64,000 nucleotides of DNA from Nageia nagi (lineage: Eukaryota; Pinophyta). Shown piece by piece: positions 35,840-47,387 of the stretch. Position numbers and translations under genes: made by a program. Position 1 is the stretch's first letter. Every line of letters starts with the position of its first letter. The DNA lies in assembly GCA_050084985.1 (NCBI GenBank), contig JBITNC010000001.1, positions 165,788,001 through 165,852,000 on the forward strand. The letters are read 5' to 3'. The notes under the pieces were generated by a model. The model searched no databases. It saw only the letters and a program-made list of their open reading frames with translations, and was not told the origin of the DNA.

Positions 35840-36170
35840 ACTTCTCATAATCATATGGGAAATATTCATGTATTACTATGTCATCATTCTAGGGCAATTA
35901 ATCTATATGATATGCAATTATATGTCCCTTAAGAAAGTTATTTTTCACCATATTAATATCAAATTCTTGTAATAATATCATCCATTTTTCTACTCTTCTT
36001 GAAAGATGCTACTTAGCCATGAGGTGTTTCAAAGTATTTATAATATTGATAATGTATACGGTATAGTACAAATAATAATGCCTTAACTTTTTAGTAGCAA
36101 AGATAATCCTAAGATAAAGTTTTTCTATGGGAGTATACCTTGTTTCATAGTCCAAAAGAGTTTTGCTAAT
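35840..36170 (-). pseudogene. RNase H / RT connection remnant of element D, cut at 36,170
   Basis: The minus strand reads ISKTLLDYETRYTPIEKLYL, then IIFATKKLRHYYLYYTVYII, KHLMAK, RRVEKWMILLQEFDI and FLKGHIIAYHI. This is the C-terminal reverse transcriptase to RNase H section of Ty3/gypsy pol (YxSxxLxxxExxYxxxEKxxLAxxxAxxKxRHY...KWxxxLxEFDI). The homology stops at 36,170, where the plus-strand LTR of element C starts with TGTTAATACC. Element C therefore inserted into D. The missing upstream RT was not found elsewhere in the window. Confidence 0.75.
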
Positions 36171-36966
36171 TGTTAATACCTAAAAATGAATTTTAATTTA
36201 ATTAAAATAAAATTTTTAGGTATCTAGAATTAATTATTTGTCTAAGTGATTTATTATTATGTTGAGTATTGTGCACTCTTACTACATGTATGTTTTATGG
36301 AAATAGGTCATCCTGAAGATAAGCCCAAGAAGGTGTCTTTGCATTAGAATTTGATAAGCTCAGGAGGAGCCTTAGCATTAGACCTATTGAATACAAATGA
36401 ATTGAAGGGTTATGCATAATGTATCATGACATAATATGTATCCTTTAAATATGCTAACAAAAATAATCTTAATCGATGTTCTTCAGTGTCACCTATCATT
36501 TTTGGATTTTCTTATACTCAAGCATACTTCATTCCTATAATCATATGATCTATGGTATGTAAATAACCTAAACTTGAAGCATATTTTGAATTAATTATTT
36601 AAGGATCTAAGGGTTTATATAAGTTACATCAACTAATGATGCTCCATTATAGGGGGTGATGCTCCATTGAGGTGTGGTTTGGTGGTCTTGATCATGGGAA
36701 TTGTTCATTGATGACTTCTTTGAGTTAGGTGTGAGCTACAATCTCTATGATATATAAAGTAATAGGTTCATAAGTTGATTTGAATTAATATTTGATAGGT
36801 TAAGGTTAATTTTAAGTAAGCATCTTGAATTATTTTCATATTCACATTAGATTGCTTTAGTCAATAATAGGACTATGATCTTTGTGAATTCCACTATTAT
36901 TGGTTGTAATTAAATACTATAATTAACCCTAATAATTAACTATAGATTAATTATTTTGGTTATAAA
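36171..36966 (+). repeat. 5' LTR of element C (~796 bp)
   Basis: It begins TGTTAATACC exactly where the pol frame of element D is broken. The tip folds into a hairpin of about 20-bp arms with two mismatches (CCTAAAAATGAATTTTAATT with AATTAAAATAAAATTTTTAGG), like the LTRs of A and B but with different bases. A PBS-like TGGTGAGCC at 36,970-36,978 follows the end, and an ATG-led gag starts at 37,080. GATGCTCCATT occurs twice within it (about 36,638 and 36,660). No partner LTR was found, so the right end is an inference from the PBS. Confidence 0.65.
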
Positions 36967-36969
36967 GTT

Positions 36970-36978
36970 TGGTGAGCC
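36970..36978 (+). other. Primer binding site of element C
   Basis: TGGTGAGCC lies just after the inferred LTR end. It differs by one base from the TGGTGAACC of element A, suggesting the same tRNA primer and a related lineage. Confidence 0.5.
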
Positions 36979-37079
36979 TTAATTTTATTTTGAAACATCA
37001 CATTTCCTTTTTCTTCACCAATTATGCTAAAAGCCTTACTATTTTTGGGATTAATATTGTATTTTAAGTATTCAAGAAA

Positions 37080-39060
37080 TGGATGCAACTACACCTTGTG
37101 CTCAAACTCATCTTGATTGTCATATTACTATACCAAAGAAGAAAAAATCAAAGAGGAATTATGCTAATAAAATACCTATAAGATAAAGTGAATCAATAAA
37201 AAAATTGTATTACCATAAGCAATATGATAGTGCTTTCAAAAAATCGCTACCATTCAGAGGATGAAGATCACATAGAATAAGATGTTAATAAAAATAATTC
37301 AAGTATTAGAATGGAAGATGTGGGATCTCAAAAAATGATAAACTAAATCATGAAGTAACAAATTTATAGGGTGATGGATCAATTTTAACTAGATATTTAT
37401 CACTTTTGAATTATTGGAAACTAATTCTTGATGAGCAATATCACCAATATTTTCTCCAAGCATTGCAAGAGGCACCTATTAACTTTAAGTATTTGGTGAA
37501 AGATACTTTGGATACTAACTTGAGGTTTTTAAAGAAAATAAGAATTATGCAACATAGTACAAATGACATGACCATGATGCCTTATCACCCAAGCTATAAG
37601 TACTTTGACTCACCTAAATAAATAACAGCTTCAAATTTTCAGTTACCTACGATAGATATAGAGTTAGAATAAATGAATCTTAAGGTTCTTGAGCTAAATG
37701 TACCAAGTGTAGATATACTTGCTATTCCATTTCTAAGTGGTGATGCTCCATAGGGTTATGATGCTCCAAATATGTGGGTAGTTTATCCTTTAGAAGAAAA
37801 TCTAAGTTCTATAATTATGGATGAACATTTTGTAGAAGTTATGCAAATATCTATTTCTTCAAAATAGATCATTAGGAATGATGATCCTCAAACATTGAAG
37901 GTTAATGAACAAAAGGAGAAACTAATATTGGGAGATGTATTTTTAGATAAATATGATCAATAATATTATATTAAGGACCTTATCATAAAATATGATCTTA
38001 GTGATGATGATTTAGTTGATATTACAAACACTAGACAAGTTAAAGAAATAAGTATGTAAGATAAATATAATGAGGAGGTAGATAATGCAATTGATTATCA
38101 TTTAAAATGAATACTATTTTGATTGATATGTAATACAAAATATTAAAAATAGAATTAACTCAAATTAGCTATGATATCATTTCAAAACTAGTTTATTTTT
38201 TGATAAATTTGAAATGGTGTATGATTTAGTTAAGAATTTAGAATAAGAAAAATATCATCCATTTAGTTTATTTTAAAAAATGCCTAAAGGAGTTACCATA
38301 TGAATGTTTATGGATAATAAATTTCAACCAACTAATTCATAAGAAAATATTTGTCAATTAATAAAGCAAAAAGACTCCTTGGTAACACTCATTAACAAAT
38401 TAGCACCTATGGTTACATCAGGGATAGAAGCATGTAGCAACAATCCCTTATGCCATTGTATTCATTAATGAGTTACATAAAATAGATAACTTTAACAAAG
38501 TTTTATGGTTATTATGATCCTAGTGAGCATTTAAAAAAATTTCATTTATAAGCTTCTACATTTGAATATGGTAAAGATTTGTTGGCTAGATTTGTTTTGT
38601 TAAGTTTGTGTAATGATGCATTTTTATGGTTTATAAGTTTACCTCATGCAAGTATTGAGAATTTTTATGGTTTAACAAACATATTTTTTGAATGAAATAA
38701 ATTACATGTTCAATAAAAAGTAACAAATCTATACATGTATAAGCTAAAACAAAGAGAAGGTGAATCTATTAATGATTTATAAAGGAAAGGAAGAAGGTAG
38801 TTAATTTAGTACACTTTCCTGATGATGAAAAGAAACATTTTGTCTTTTGTGCTTTACTCCCATCATATAGAAATGATTTTTCAACTTTTTAATATTTTCA
38901 TTATGATGATATGATATAAGAAATGGTTAAAAAATAATCTCTCCATGAATATTTTAACAAACCTTTGGATCATATGAAAACTAAACCTATCTTAAGAACA
39001 AGATTTTAGGAAAAACTAAAGTGACTCAACAACCTACAACATTTGAGGTAAGAATGATGA
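37080..39060 (+). pseudogene. gag remnant of element C
   Basis: An ATG at 37,080 starts MDATTPCAQTHLDCHITIPK followed by a KKKKSKRN basic patch. Open pieces continue (37,406-37,621, then 37,670-38,150, acidic) to the gag core at 38,500-38,980. The core reads YYDPSEHLKKFHL, LLARFVLLSLCNDAFLWFIS, LPHASIENFYGL, LKQREGESINDL and FVFCALLPSYRNDFSTF. This is the retrotransposon gag family pattern (DPxxHLxxF...AxxWYxxLPxxSIxSFxxLxxxF...L.Q..GESLxxFxxRF...F..GL...R). Many stops, mostly TAA, show long decay. No pol domains follow. Instead, antisense PMD-like sequence begins at about 40.0 kb, as in element A. Confidence 0.7.
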
Positions 39061-40009
39061 CACAAGTTAGCCATGATCATATTTAAGTAGCAAGTAATAG
39101 ACTCCCTGCAAGATAATACACAATTTTTTTTAATATATTGATGAATTACTTAATGCATTGCTTAATGAAAATTTGATCCAATATCCTCCATATAGAGAAC
39201 CATTGAAGATTGCTTATTTATGCATTGCTTAATGAACATTTTTATTTCATTGTGTTTGAGTTGTTTTATTTGTAGTTATTTTTTGTATTATTAATCATTG
39301 TTAAATATTTTATTTTTTTTATAAATTTTTATCTTTTTTATGTTACTTTTGGTGTGACATTGCCTCGCCCCAATGATATCACTCCGTTATGATTATTAAT
39401 CATCTAAAAGTTTTAATTTTTGATAATGGGATGTTGGTCCTTCCTATGTTTTTTGTATCCACTTGGTATTCTTATTGACTATTTAAAAGTATTTTTGTGA
39501 TAATATTAATTGTATATTTTTTCTTCCTAAATATTGCATAACACCAATTTTTGGATTTGGCTTTATATATGGTAAGTATTTTTTTTCTATTTTTCATGTT
39601 AGAGAAAACCTAGTGTATAGTTATGACACCCCTTTCTTTTTCCTGTTTTGAGCGATGTTGCTCCATTTTGAGTGATAATTCTCTATTTTGAGTGATTACA
39701 CTTCATTTTGAGTGATTTTACTATTTTTCATGCATGATGAATCTCTAAACATTTATGTGTTTGAGGATTGAGGGTAGCTTGTGAGGTGTTCTCTATTTGT
39801 AAATTAATCTATTATGAGGCTATTTGCTTATAAGTATTTGAATTTGGCTGATTTTTACTTATGATTTAATTTATTTGAATATTTATTTATTTACCTTATT
39901 TATTAAATGGTATTATTCTTATTATTTGAAAATAAGTGATATGTTGTTAATATTATTTCTAGGATAAATTGTTCAATGATTTTATATTTATTTGTTTAAT
40001 GTTACTTGT
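39061..40009. other. Non-coding sequence after gag of element C, with short repeats
   Basis: A CATTTTGAGTGAT phrase is repeated about every 20 bases at 39,645-39,722 (GAGCGATGTTGCTC, then ATTTTGAGTGATAATTCTCT and similar). The related phrases GATGCTCCATT or GATGCTCCA occur at 36.64-36.68 kb and at 37.74-37.77 kb. No coding region is recognisable. Confidence 0.5.
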
Positions 40010-41528
40010 TTAACATAATTTGCAATTAACAAAAACAATCACATGCATGCATTGAAAAATAAATTTATAGTGGTAAAAAACATAATGAATGCACACACAA
40101 AAAAAAAAACATATATTACATAATATGTCAATATTCCCACCAAGTTGGGAATACTGATACATAATGTGAGCCCTAGATCTACTCCTAGACCTCTCAATAT
40201 ATGCAATCATAGTCACCTATAGTTTCATAATATACATATCCTTCCTCTCAACTATCTACCATATTTTTTGGAGTTCTTGATTATGATATACATGTAAGAG
40301 AGCATATAGGGCCTCTATTTGAAGATCTTAGCTAGTCACCTGTAGTTGAAGTGAAGTAATCTAGGCTTATAGTGTAGCCACATATGTCTATAATGCCCCT
40401 ATCTATGTCTATATAATTGTTAAAAATAATAATGTGATAGTTTATTAGTTATGATTTTGATTTATTATGATATGTATACATGTTGAAATAATAACAAGCT
40501 CAAGAAAGGTATACTCATGATGGATTTAGGTTATGAAAATGCAATATGAGATGATGATGCTCTAGCAAGATCTATAACTATGGTAGGTGTATCTTGTACC
40601 TCTAGGTCACTCTTTACATCCAATACATCCATATCCTAAAAATCCCTAACTTCCTCCTCCTACACATCCTCCTCCTCCTTTTACTCTTTATCCTAATCTC
40701 CCTTGTAATCCCATTCCTCATTCCCTCCTTGCTCATCCCCTTCCATTCCTAGAAGAATGGGTTGTACATTCTACCATCATATATTATACTCTCTTGTGTA
40801 TTGATGATGTAGAGTAGGTACAACTGATGCATGGTAATCAATAATGATCTATTTAGCATGCTATTATGTAATAACTAGATGACCTAAAAGCATAGGTAGC
40901 TAGAAATAATGAATAATGCTAGTTCATACCCATGATATTGGTATATCCTAAGAAATTGTTTACTATCTCAATACTCTATTAGGATGATAGAAATTACTGA
41001 AGCATGAGTGGTATTCAATATGGCATGAAATCATGCTCCATGATAGTTTTTCCTTATATTCCTTCAAGATAATAAGGTTGAAGTATGGATCCCACATAAT
41101 ATCATCCTCATCCAATTCATCAATGAGGACTCTCCACTACTCTAGGATATGCAAAAATTGTACTCAATCATTCATCTACCATTGAAACTTGTGTGGATCT
41201 TCTGAATCATGCATGGTAGTAATACAAGATCAAGAGATATTGATATGATCATATACCCATAAATGTATCAAGAATGAGTGAGAAACAATTCTTCCACCCT
41301 TTCTTTGATAAACAATTTTGAATATCTCTATAAATATATGATAGAATATAGGGAGCCTAAATATATCTCACACCCTACAAGAAGATACCATGAATAACAA
41401 GAATGAATTTGTTATGAAAACACTCATATTTTTATCACTATATAGTATTATATCAATAAGAATAACAATGAATAATAAGAATAATATGGTGCTATCTACC
41501 TCATCTAGGGGAACGTATATTGTATCAT
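40010..41528 (-). pseudogene. PMD-like gene, 3' part, cut by the CACTA insertion
   Basis: Minus-strand reading gives LWVYDHINISR (about 41,260), parallel to LQIWVYDYIIIVRP in the PMD gene of element A. PHKFQW follows, then RVLIDELDEDDIMWDPYF (about 41,135-41,085), the YRxxLDxLxxxxVxWxPY motif of plant mobile domains. After that come an acidic stretch (EQGGNEEWDYKGD, EEEDV, about 40,740-40,620) and a C-terminal tail with ERSRSRSRAHI at 40,216. The gene stops abruptly at 41,528, where the CACTA terminus begins. Its 5' part resumes at 61,798. The role of such proteins in elements is unknown; host homologues act in silencing and meristem maintenance. Numerous stops are present. Confidence 0.65.
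41526..41528. other. Target-site duplication CAT, left copy of the CACTA element
   Basis: CAT directly precedes CACTACTAG. The same three bases follow the right terminus at 61,798-61,800. Three-base duplications are diagnostic of the CACTA superfamily. Confidence 0.85.
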
Positions 41529-41557
41529 CACTACTAGAAAAATAGAAGATTTGCATC
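41529..41557 (+). repeat. Left terminal inverted repeat of the CACTA element
   Basis: CACTACTA followed by a purine-rich run and ATTTGCATC, the mirror of 61,770-61,797. Similar ATTTGCATC or TTTTGCATC cores continue inward at about 41,645, and TTTTACATC(C/T) at 41,670 and 41,681, as subterminal repeats. Confidence 0.88.
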
Positions 41558-41707
41558 CCAACATAGTGTAATTTATTTTTTGTGTTTTTCACTCAAAACC
41601 AACACAAATTTTGATGCAACTAACACATTAGAATTTGTATCATTTTTTGCATCTTATTTGAGTTAGTTTTTACATCCATGTTTTACATCTTAAGGGGTAT
41701 TTTTTAT

Positions 41708-43782
41708 TAGTCACACAATGACATTGAGAGGAGGGGTAAATTGATGTTATATTTTTGAAATCTCAAATCTTTTATTTATAAAACTAAAACCATGTAAGAT
41801 AAAAGTTGAAACAAACTAAATTAAGGTAAGCACATCAAGGGAGAATCATACAACATAAGATATAATGAGGTTGACTAAAATGGCTACATCCTTGAATGAT
41901 ACTACTTGGATCATGGTCCAAATCTAGCCCTTGTAAAGTATAAACTCCAATCATTTACCAACACTAACTAGAAGGATCACCAACCCCAAATTTATCAGCT
42001 ATAACTAAAAGGAATACCAAACCTAAGTTCTATAGTACCAACTTCAAGTAGCACCAACCCCTATGTCAAGAAAATACTTGGACTTCAAATCTTGATCATA
42101 AGTTTGACATAAGAATGCTTTATCTATTCACAAAACCCTTCTTGGTTCGTAGCTCATCAACCTTCATACTCCTTGACTATCTCTATTTGAATCAAATTTT
42201 TATCTTAATAGCCAATGATATTCCCTCATTACCAATATGTTACAATTTTATCATCATTGAAAACATAATGCACTCACATATTAACACTTTATAACTCATA
42301 TATCTTGTCATATTTTTCATTGCAGCTCATCACTTTAGTATCTTCTCACATGCTGCTTCTCACACATTAACTCTTTTCTCAACATTACATATTCTACCTT
42401 AGTAATCTTGTATCTCACATATCCATTCACCCTATTAAAAACTCTATATTCCAATTATTTCATTCACTTTGTGTTCTTTTCTATGCACATTTTGCATTTT
42501 TCAACTCTCTCTTTGACTTGCTCCTTGTTCTTCTTTAACTACTTAATAAATCATTCACACCATATTGCTAATAATCATGCATTTCATTTATCCTATCATA
42601 AATTTCCAATACTTATAGATGGTTAATTGCACTTCAATTATTTTTTACACATTTTACTTTGGGCTAATCACTCTAATATTATCCTCTACACCTTTTGAAT
42701 TTGTTAATGGCCAACAAACTTCCTTGATGCTCGATAGAAAGTAGGATAATCGAATTTCATTTATCCTCTACATTTTCTTACAATAAATATGATTTTTTTT
42801 TACCCTTGAAAAAGTTTTATGATTCTTGAATAACTCTTTTTATTCACAAAAATTATTTTTCATACCTAACTAACATTTTTCATGTTCGATTAGTATTTTT
42901 GACCTATTTTAGTAAACTACTTCGTTTACTAGGTAATTTTTCAAAAAAAGTAGGCATGCATATACTCATTGGAAAGCTTATTTTGAGAAATATTCAATAT
43001 AAAAGAAATAAAATTTATTTTATGATCATTTTGAGAGTTATATCTTTTAAAATATTATTTATCCATTCATATGAAAAATCCTTATTGACAAAAATGCACT
43101 TTACATTGTTGGACATCACTTTGCATTGTTGGATATCACCTTTCATTATCGGCCTTCACCCTACATTTTTGGACATCATATTTCATTTTTTTTTAATCCT
43201 ACATTTTCAAATATCATATTTCATTTGTTCTATTTAACTATTCTATTACTTTATTTTATTATGTACTCTCTTTATGTACTATTCTGTTGGTGCATTTTGT
43301 TCTAAATACATGCCTATTAAATTTTGCATTATTAGACTTACATAGTTTCTATGACATATCACTAATAACTCTTATTATCATATCTCTAATCCACTCTTGA
43401 TCTTCTCTCACATACCATTATACTTCAATAATGCATATCCATGTTCTTCTACCCATGTTTGTACTATTGTACTCTTATCTTATCTATAAGCCATGTTTAT
43501 TGTTAGGCTCTCCAACTATGCTGCACACTTCTTAAATTCATAATAATCACACCTCTTCCTTAATTTTCTCTTATGATTATATGGTTTTTGTAATGATCAA
43601 GTTTCCAAATCTCATCCAAACTCCTCTACATATTGTTTCAACATTTCTTCTTTGCTTACCTTGATAACACAACAAAATGTATTCTTGACAAAACCATAGA
43701 ATGGTCACCTTTGACATTGTAGCTGAATTATCTTTATGACCAAAATATCCTTTGATAATAATGACAACACTATAGGTCAACA
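41708..43782 (-). repeat. 3' LTR of copia element F (2,075 bp)
   Basis: It aligns by eye with 47,388-49,723 from TAGTCACACAATGACATTGA through ATCACCTTTGA(C/T)ATT to the end GGTCAACA. Shared landmarks are CACATCAAGGGAG, AACCCCTA-TT-TA, ACATCACTTTGCATTGTTGG and CTCATTGTACTT-like text. The first G of the TGG start has become A. Plus-strand ORFs at 42,408-42,626 and 42,899-43,237 are chance frames inside it. Confidence 0.85.
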
Positions 43783-43797
43783 ATCTCCCCCTTTGGC
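43783..43797 (-). other. Polypurine tract of copia element F
   Basis: Minus strand GCCAAAGGGGGAGAT directly before the TGTTGACC start of the 3' LTR. Further CTCCCCCT or TCCCCCTAA tracts on the plus strand occur at about 43,831, 45,503 and 45,599. They are extra purine runs in the 3' interior. Confidence 0.8.
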
Positions 43798-45908
43798 ATT
43801 ATTTTCAAAACTCTAGTCATATTCTTCTCTCCCCCTTTTTATCAACAATATCAAATTAAAGGTGTATGCTTTGATCTTGAGGGCACTACATGATTGTAGG
43901 TTATTTATATAAACACTTAAACATATCCTATCAAAAAATACATCTTGAAAATACCAATGGTAGAAATAGGAAAATATAAGTTACCATAAAATGTAAGTAG
44001 AAATAAAATTCTATGATCTTCTCTCCCTATGTTCATTGATAATGATAGATGTAAGTTTTTCCCATAAAATCACATATTGGATCACTTCTTAACAACAAGG
44101 AGCATTCAACCAACAAAATAATAGTATTATATGTGAGCAATAATAATCATTTCAATACCTAGTACTATGACATAAATAGTAATAATATAACCTAACTACA
44201 AGTAAGATTGATTCAAAAAGGAACCTTAACTAGTGTTCTAAAATCAACTCAAAAAGATAACTCAATATCCATTACAAATGAGTAGCATCATTTCTATTCA
44301 ATACCATGAGTGATACTAGTGACACTTAGACATGAAACCATGCATTCCATTCTAGTATTTGACAACACAATGAGCCCATAATGGGTATCAACCCCATCCA
44401 TCTCAAGATGACTCCTTCACTAGCATCATGGGTATATTAAGCATAGAGAAGCATGAAATTGAAGTAAACCACAATTGAAATGTATTATGTTCCATCATTA
44501 ACAACTTGGGAATATTTAGCATAAGAATATAAATAATATCAACATCAAGTGATTAACACCATTGTTATCACATACTAACACATCAACATGATACCTACAT
44601 CATGAAAACTCCTCTACTATAACAACAAACACTAATTTTCCAAGAAAAATTCATTGTTAACTCTATGCCAATTCTTGTTGAGTCACACCATCCACATAGT
44701 TAACCACATAGGAGAATAAAAATAACATAAAAGGTAATTACTCCCCTTGAGATTGTGATTCTAATAAGCTTTATTTTATTATTTTATACCAACATTACAT
44801 ACACACAACAACTTATAGTACCATGAAACCAATGCAATACCACATCCAAATAATGACAACTTCATGATTTTACTCAATGTCTTATCCTTTCCATAGTTTC
44901 TCTATGAGGAGTGCATTCTCCTCTCTTTATGCACATGAACCATGATTGATTGTATATCAAACTTTTAAGTAATCATTATCTAGTAGCAACAACTTGAGCA
45001 TATCATGTCAACTTTAGTCAATATCATCATAGCAATGATATCATCCAAATATGAATTCCATCAAGGTAAGTTTGTATAGCATAATCAAACAACTTTAATG
45101 AACATATGACTTTCCTTGACTATACAACTTAACATCATTGGTATACAAACAACTAGACATAACTGATATGGACCTGGGTAGTTTTAGTATGAATAAATTA
45201 CCAATATTATTATCACCTGACAACACCACCAACCACTCATGCATCCATTTACTGGTAATAGCAACATTGGTGCATAACTCAATATTTGATAATTTAACAA
45301 TATCAATTCAGCAATAATAACTATTTAAAGTAGTAGCCTTACTTTGCAGCATTAGTCATATGCTGATAAATTTATTCAACATCAACATGATAATTTTGGC
45401 ATATAACATGACATTTAACAACTTGTACCATCTTACTAATGATAAAAACACTCAACTTATATTCATCCAACATCTAGCAACTACACCATACATCCTCATG
45501 GAGAATATAGTCCCCCTAACCTCTTACTCACAACCCTTAGGTAACTAAATAGGCCCATCTTACACTTATAGAAGCTTTAATATTTTTTTTGAAATTTCTC
45601 CCCCTAAGGATGTGCTACCATTGAACCTATCAATGTTGTGTAAGTGTGACCACTTCCAAATTTTGTTATGATCTCTTAGTTATATTTAGCTATCTAAGGA
45701 GGTAAGTCTTCTCCATTTCTTTCTTTCTCTATATCTTCTTGTGCTTGGGTTATCTATTATTAGTCTTCTCTTCTTTAGCATTTTGATAATTTCTTCTTGG
45801 AGGTTGTCTCTTATTCATTTTTGATAGAAATTTATCCTTCATTATTTCATGAACATGATTTCTTCCTTGTATTTATTTCCTTCTTTGTGGCTAATGAAAT
45901 ACACTATC
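43798..45908. other. Non-coding interior of copia element F in place of pol
   Basis: No integrase, reverse transcriptase or protease motif is readable on the minus strand. The sequence is A-, T- and C-rich with repeated ACAACAT/CAACATC phrases. Open frames at 45,360-45,548 (+) have no motif. Confidence 0.6.
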
Positions 45909-47330
45909 CTACCACCTATTTGATGCAAAGGTGCTTCTACAAAATCTTACTATATGTCTATGATTATGAAATTTAAAATATCTTACATCATATTCAACTT
46001 GAGGGGCATATGTATATCTATTAGTATAATTATTTGGTCTAATGTTTTCTCTATAGTTGATATCTCTATGACCATAATAGTTGCATCTATAAGATATCAG
46101 ATTTTCATCTAGCATAGATATAAATAAGCTTTTTATTACATAATTGCTATGCATGATATTTGATATGCATCTAGCTACCTTATGTCCATATTGATTACAT
46201 TTAAAATAATAGCTATAAAATGCATTATTGTAGATAAGATGAGATTGGTAAAACATATTTTTCTAGTTCTATTTTGTTGTAAATCTTCTTTATTTTTGTT
46301 GTATATATGATTACTAATGTTGATGTGATGTAGTCTTTTATTGATATCTACTTTGATATGCTACTCCTTGATATCTTTTCCTCTTATTATCTAGTATTCT
46401 ATGCTTCAACTTTTTTATTTTCCTTTTTGAGATCTACTTCTATCTCTTTTGTAGGTAGGTTTGATGATTCAACTTAATGATCCTTTTTCTTAGATTCCAT
46501 AATATTGAAACTCTTCTTCTCTATAGCTTTGGAGGATGATGATTATTCTTCATCAAATCTAAGACCATATTTGATCTTGGGGTCTTTTTGTTGTCTCAAC
46601 ATATCATCTAGAAACCCTATGCTCTTCTTAGACTTAAGGATTGTGGTCACCTTCTAATTAGGTTCATCTAGGTGCTTCATTAAGGAAGCAATCTCTTCTT
46701 TAAGTTTGTGATGGGTTGCATATTTCTTCTTAGCTTGAATTTTAAGGGTCTCTTGAATTCTTCTAGCTTCTTCCACTTATAACATTAGATCTTATATGAC
46801 TATTTACTATCTCTTCACACTTATTACATTATTCCACATGTAATCTTAAGGCTTTCTCCTTTGCTTAGGTTGCTTCAAGTTGTGTATTCAAGATGGAAAG
46901 CTCTTCATCAAATTTACTATAGTATTTAGCACTGATATAAGCTTGTGATTTCAAATCTTCTTCTATCCTCTTAGTATTTTGAAGTTTTATACTTAATTCT
47001 TCAAGCTAATCATCATATTCTTTCAATTTATTTTATGTTCTTCTATTCTTTATTATATTATCATCCAAATATTCTAAGGAAACTATGAGCTCTACTTCAA
47101 TATCAACTACTGCTTCTATCTCTTCATTTTCAGAACCTTACAAGTTATCAAGTTTGTTTTCTTTATCTTCTATAATAAAAGTTTTATCTAATTCTTCATA
47201 TAAATCAATAATTTCTTTTATCTTAGAAATTAGAGATAAGACTTCTTTGCTAAACTTTTTTTTATTGTACTTCAACAAACATAAGTGTCTTCTTAGCTCC
47301 TTTCCTTTTCCCCATTGTGTACTAATCTAA
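45909..47330 (-). pseudogene. gag remnant of copia element F with coiled coil and CCHC knuckles
   Basis: Starting near 47,330 one minus-strand frame is almost continuous. It begins TQWGKGKELRRH, then SKEVLSLISKIKEIIDLYEE and YISAKYYSKFDEELSILNTQ, then in a second frame EEARRIQETLKIQAKKKYA, HHKLKEEIASLMKHLDEPN and LDDMLRQQKDPKIKYGLRFD. The heptad-like L/I/K/E spacing indicates a coiled coil. The last 115 codons (46,256-45,909) hold three knuckle-like blocks: YFKCNQYGHKVARC, RCNYYGHRDINYR and YFKFHNHRHIVRFC. The first has lost its leading cysteine, the second its final C, and the third its leading cysteine and the G-H pair. A C-terminal SSSS stretch lies between the coil and the knuckles. This layout matches Sirevirus-type gag. 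Gag packages element RNA. At least eight stops are present. Confidence 0.75.
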
Positions 47331-47371
47331 GATCTCCCCAAGTTGGTTAAGCTTATATTTAAGGGATTTTT

Positions 47372-47383
47372 CTTTAATACCAA
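47372..47383 (-). other. Primer binding site of copia element F (initiator tRNA-Met type)
   Basis: Minus strand TTGGTATTAAAG lies a few bases after the ACCA end of the 5' LTR. It resembles the TGGTATCAGAGC site, complementary to initiator methionine tRNA, that most plant copia elements use, with C-to-T and G-to-A changes. Confidence 0.65.
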
Positions 47384-47387
47384 TTAT

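Noticed and set aside
40010-40216. An SR-type RNA-binding protein because of RSRSRSR
   Set aside because: The run is short and lies in the tail of the decayed PMD-like gene. No RNA-binding domain is present.
43798-45908. Hidden pol domains of copia element F
   Set aside because: Reading the minus strand in all frames gave no integrase, RT (YVDD) or RNase H motif.
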